Of a stretch of DNA of 8,252 bases, positions 7,401-8,252 are shown in pieces. Source of the DNA: Candidatus Acidiferrales bacterium (lineage in GTDB: Bacteria > Acidobacteriota > Terriglobia > Acidoferrales > UBA7541). The translations under genes were made by a program, and so were the position numbers. Position 1 is the stretch's first letter, and each line of letters opens with the position of its first letter. The stretch spans positions 1 to 8,252 of the forward strand of contig JASHYE010000077.1 in NCBI GenBank assembly GCA_030043155.1. The letters run 5' to 3'. Below the pieces are notes generated by a model that ran no database searches, was not told the DNA's origin, and saw only the letters and a list, made by a program, of their open reading frames with translations.

Positions 7401-7709
7401 TGCTTGATTCGATTCCGGCCGATCAGGATGACGACCATGGCGGCAATCATGGGCACGGTGCCGATTGCATTTGGGAGGGGCGCAGGCGCCGACGCGCGGC
7501 GGCCGCTGGGGTTGTCGGTGGTTGGCGGACTGATTTTTGCGCAGGTGGTGACGCTGTACCTGACGCCGGTTTTCTATACGTATATGGATTCCTTCCAGAG
7601 CTGGCTCGGACGCAAGGGCCACAAGCGCGTCGCCAGCCGCGAGGAGCAGGAGCGGCTGGAAGCAGAGGGTTTGCTAGTCCAGCACGCCAAGCGGTTGGCC
7701 GAAAACTAG
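4446..7709 (+). CDS. RND-family (HAE-1, MdtB/MdtC/AcrB-like) inner-membrane efflux transporter
   Basis: This 1087-residue protein is a proton-driven RND transporter that exports compounds from the periplasm or membrane through the partner adaptor and a TolC-type channel. The layout is classic: TM1 about 12-30, a large periplasmic porter loop with 'LPNVDFPSITVSATLAGASP' (37-56), and TM2-TM6 from 336 to about 490. TM4 holds 'VDDAIVMLEN' with D401 and D402, the proton-relay pair equivalent to AcrB D407/D408. TM7 is about 529-547, then a second porter loop, then TM8-TM12 from about 889 to 1055. 'KKNAIMMVDFA' carries K958, equivalent to AcrB K940. All relay residues are present, so it should be active. 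Two features are unusual: an insert of about 34 residues in the second periplasmic loop (about 627-660), and a charged cytoplasmic tail after TM12. GGGG at 4437-4440 serves as ribosome-binding site. Mdt-type multidrug export is likely by similarity, but the substrate is unknown. Confidence 0.95.
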   Translation: MQIAETFIKRPIMTCLVMAAVLIFGIVAYRDLAVSDLPNVDFPSITVSATLAGASPETMASSIATPLEKQFTTIPGLDSMNSTSTLGTTSITLQFDLSRNIDGAAEDVQAAITAAANQLPPNMPTPPTFRKVNPADQPILDLAATSATLPLSEVDQYAETLLGEQISMVSGVAQVSVYGSTPYAVRIQLDPKAMASEQIGIDQVDQAVQNANINMPTGTLYGAHKAFTVQANGQMMSAAPYGQIIVAYRNGAPVRLDQIGHVYDSIQDTKLANWINGVRGVILAIQKQPGTNTIEIANNIKKLLPGFRAIMPPAMHLAIEYDRSISINDSVNDVKFSLVLAIVLVVLVIFLFLRNASATVIPSLALPMSIIGTFAVMYALGYTLDNLSLLALTLSVGFVVDDAIVMLENIVRHMENGAGVMEASLEGSREIGFTIVSMTLSLAAVFLPVFFMAGILGRLLHEFAVVIISAILVSGAVSLTMTPMLCSRFLKPHAGEQEHGWTYNKLERMFDSSLGAYEKTLRFSMRHRVAVMVLGVILLFATAWQFYVIPKGFLPAEDIDEVVGFDEALQGISFDAMAAHQKAVNQVVLDDPNTLEFFSAIQDTGSTSGLNIGRFYDHLKSRPNRPWTRSAAWEKLNEKYGRVAALGWLVRQIRPIYEHHMTIDDIIREMEPKLNTIPGLRVYLQNPPSIRIGGQLTKSLYQYTLVSPDTQQLYKYAQLMADKMKKLPQLIDVTTDLQIASPQANINIDRDKALELGVSPEQVEDALDTAYSQRWISTIYAPTNEYWVIMELEPQYQEDPQMLSYLYIRSTTGQLVPLSAVSSLSSSLGPLTVNHLGQLPSVTVSFDLAPGISLGQAVDQIQKVASDTLPLTVNASFQGTAQAFQQSLSGLGMLLAMAILIIYIVLGILYESFIHPITILSGLPAAAFGALGTLMLFHMQLDLFGFVGIIMLIGIVKKNAIMMVDFAIELERAGHITPAEAAVQGCLIRFRPIRMTTMAAIMGTVPIAFGRGAGADARRPLGLSVVGGLIFAQVVTLYLTPVFYTYMDSFQSWLGRKGHKRVASREEQERLEAEGLLVQHAKRLAEN

Positions 7710-7839
7710 CGTTTGCTTGGTTTGGTCATAGCGGTTTCCTTTGCGCCGCCTTACCACAGTGAATTTCCTCGTCCGAAGTTGCAGGCCGCTGCGTTCCAGA
7801 ATGGGCCAACCCGACGCCAGAATCCCAAAACGAGTACCA

Positions 7840-7868
7840 TTGACCAGCGATGATGCGGGTACTAGTAT
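7840..7868 (+). promoter_or_regulatory. Probable sigma-70-type promoter of the PilZ-like gene
   Basis: TTGACC (7840-7845) and TAGTAT (7863-7868) are separated by exactly 17 bases, a strong match to the housekeeping promoter consensus. Transcription would start near 7875, giving a leader of about 79 bases before the ATG at 7954. This suggests the PilZ-like gene is not part of the efflux operon ending at 7709. I see no convincing terminator for that operon in 7710-7839; only a 4-base GCGG/CCGC stem near 7730-7750. Confidence 0.5.
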
Positions 7869-7891
7869 CTACGCAGACATTTGATCTCCAT

Positions 7892-7912
7892 AGCTTAGGC
7901 TTCGCGTAAGTT
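7892..7912 (+). other. Leader hairpin upstream of the PilZ-like gene
   Basis: AGCTTAGGC (7892-7900) and GCGTAAGTT (7904-7912) can pair around a TTC loop with one G-G mismatch and one G-U pair. It lies in the predicted untranslated leader, about 41 bases before the start codon. It resembles no riboswitch class I recognise. It may be a small structural or regulatory element, or chance. Confidence 0.3.
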
Positions 7913-7953
7913 GCTCATTTTCTGTTGATTGAATGCGGAACTGGGGAGTTGCT

Positions 7954-8252
7954 ATGACCAATCCAGAAATGAAGTCCGCTCCGCCGTCACTGGAAGGAAA
8001 AATGCGAGAAAACCGCCGAGGACCGCGGATGAATTCGCAGGTCCCTGTGGCGATTGAATGGCGAGAGGGATCGGCAGGGCGAGAGTGCCAGGTGCAGGCG
8101 CGCACGCGCGTGGTGAATTTCTACGGCTGCCTGCTCGTGGCGGCGCGGCCCATGGCAATGGAGCAGAAGCTGGTGCTTACAAATTTGGCGAACCAGCGGA
8201 GCATTGGAGGCGTAGTGGTTTACCGCGGCAAGAAAGGGCTGGAGGGGTGGGA
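7954..8252 (+). CDS. PilZ-like domain protein, N-terminal part (cut by window end)
   Basis: The frame opens with ATG 7954, preceded by a good ribosome-binding site GGGGAG (7943-7948) five bases upstream, and stays open for 99 codons to the window edge. After a short polar leader, 'RRGPR' (21-25) supplies an RxxxR pattern like the first c-di-GMP motif of PilZ domains, followed by 'NSQVPVAIEW' (27-36), typical of a PilZ first strand. The second motif, normally D/N-x-S-x-x-G, is replaced by 'VVNFYGCLLV' (53-62): the Gly58 remains but the Asp/Asn and Ser positions are Val and Asn. 'QKLVLTN' and 'GGVVVYRG' match the later PilZ strands. PilZ proteins bind c-di-GMP and act on motility, surface polysaccharide or gene expression; with the degenerate second motif, binding here is uncertain. 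The C-terminus is not visible, so further domains may follow. Confidence 0.7.
   Translation, partial: MTNPEMKSAPPSLEGKMRENRRGPRMNSQVPVAIEWREGSAGRECQVQARTRVVNFYGCLLVAARPMAMEQKLVLTNLANQRSIGGVVVYRGKKGLEGW

Noticed and set aside
7710..7839. Terminator after the efflux operon
   Set aside because: Only a four-base stem without a T-run was found, so no terminator is called.

Overview
The window looks like a chromosomal segment of an Acidobacteriota bacterium (Koribacter/Terriglobia-like). This is inference from gene content. A small secreted protein with spaced Cys residues resembles an acidobacterial uncharacterised family (DUF5818-like). The PilZ-like protein at the right edge carries the 'VVNxxGCLL' form that I associate with acidobacterial PilZ proteins. 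The RND pump and KdpD fragment also fit. DNA is moderately GC-rich throughout, and I see no tRNA, rRNA, CRISPR array, insertion sequence or phage gene.

Layout from left to right. (1) 2-307, +: the C-terminal end of a KdpD-type sensor, stopping straight after its universal-stress-protein domain, with no histidine kinase following. (2) 351-1088, +: rsmE, the 16S rRNA m3U1498 methyltransferase, probably in the same transcription unit. (3) 1085-1462, -: a small exported Cys-containing protein that overlaps the 3' end of rsmE by 4 bases, tail to tail. (4) 1603-2961, -: a NuoF-like NADH:FMN/[4Fe-4S] flavoprotein without nuoE or nuoG beside it. (5) 2962-3326: a divergent intergenic region with inverted repeats. 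(6) 3327-4430 and 4446-7709, +: a two-gene operon for an RND efflux pump, made of a lipoprotein membrane-fusion adaptor and a 1087-residue inner-membrane transporter. (7) 7710-7953: an intergenic region with a good sigma-70-like promoter and a leader hairpin. (8) 7954-8252, +: the start of a PilZ-like gene cut by the window end.

How the genes relate. The adaptor and transporter should form a proton-driven pump with an outer-membrane TolC-type channel encoded elsewhere; no local regulator is visible. The NuoF-like protein and the secreted protein lie on the same strand 140 bp apart and may be partly co-expressed, but no shared function can be shown. The remaining genes look like unrelated neighbours.

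I found no convincing new multi-gene system. The points most worth checking are the orphan NuoF-like protein (altered flavin-site residue, extra C-terminal CxxC and His-rich tail), an approximately 34-residue insert in a periplasmic loop of the RND transporter, the kinase-less KdpD, and the repeated GCGAACG motif in the divergent intergenic region.
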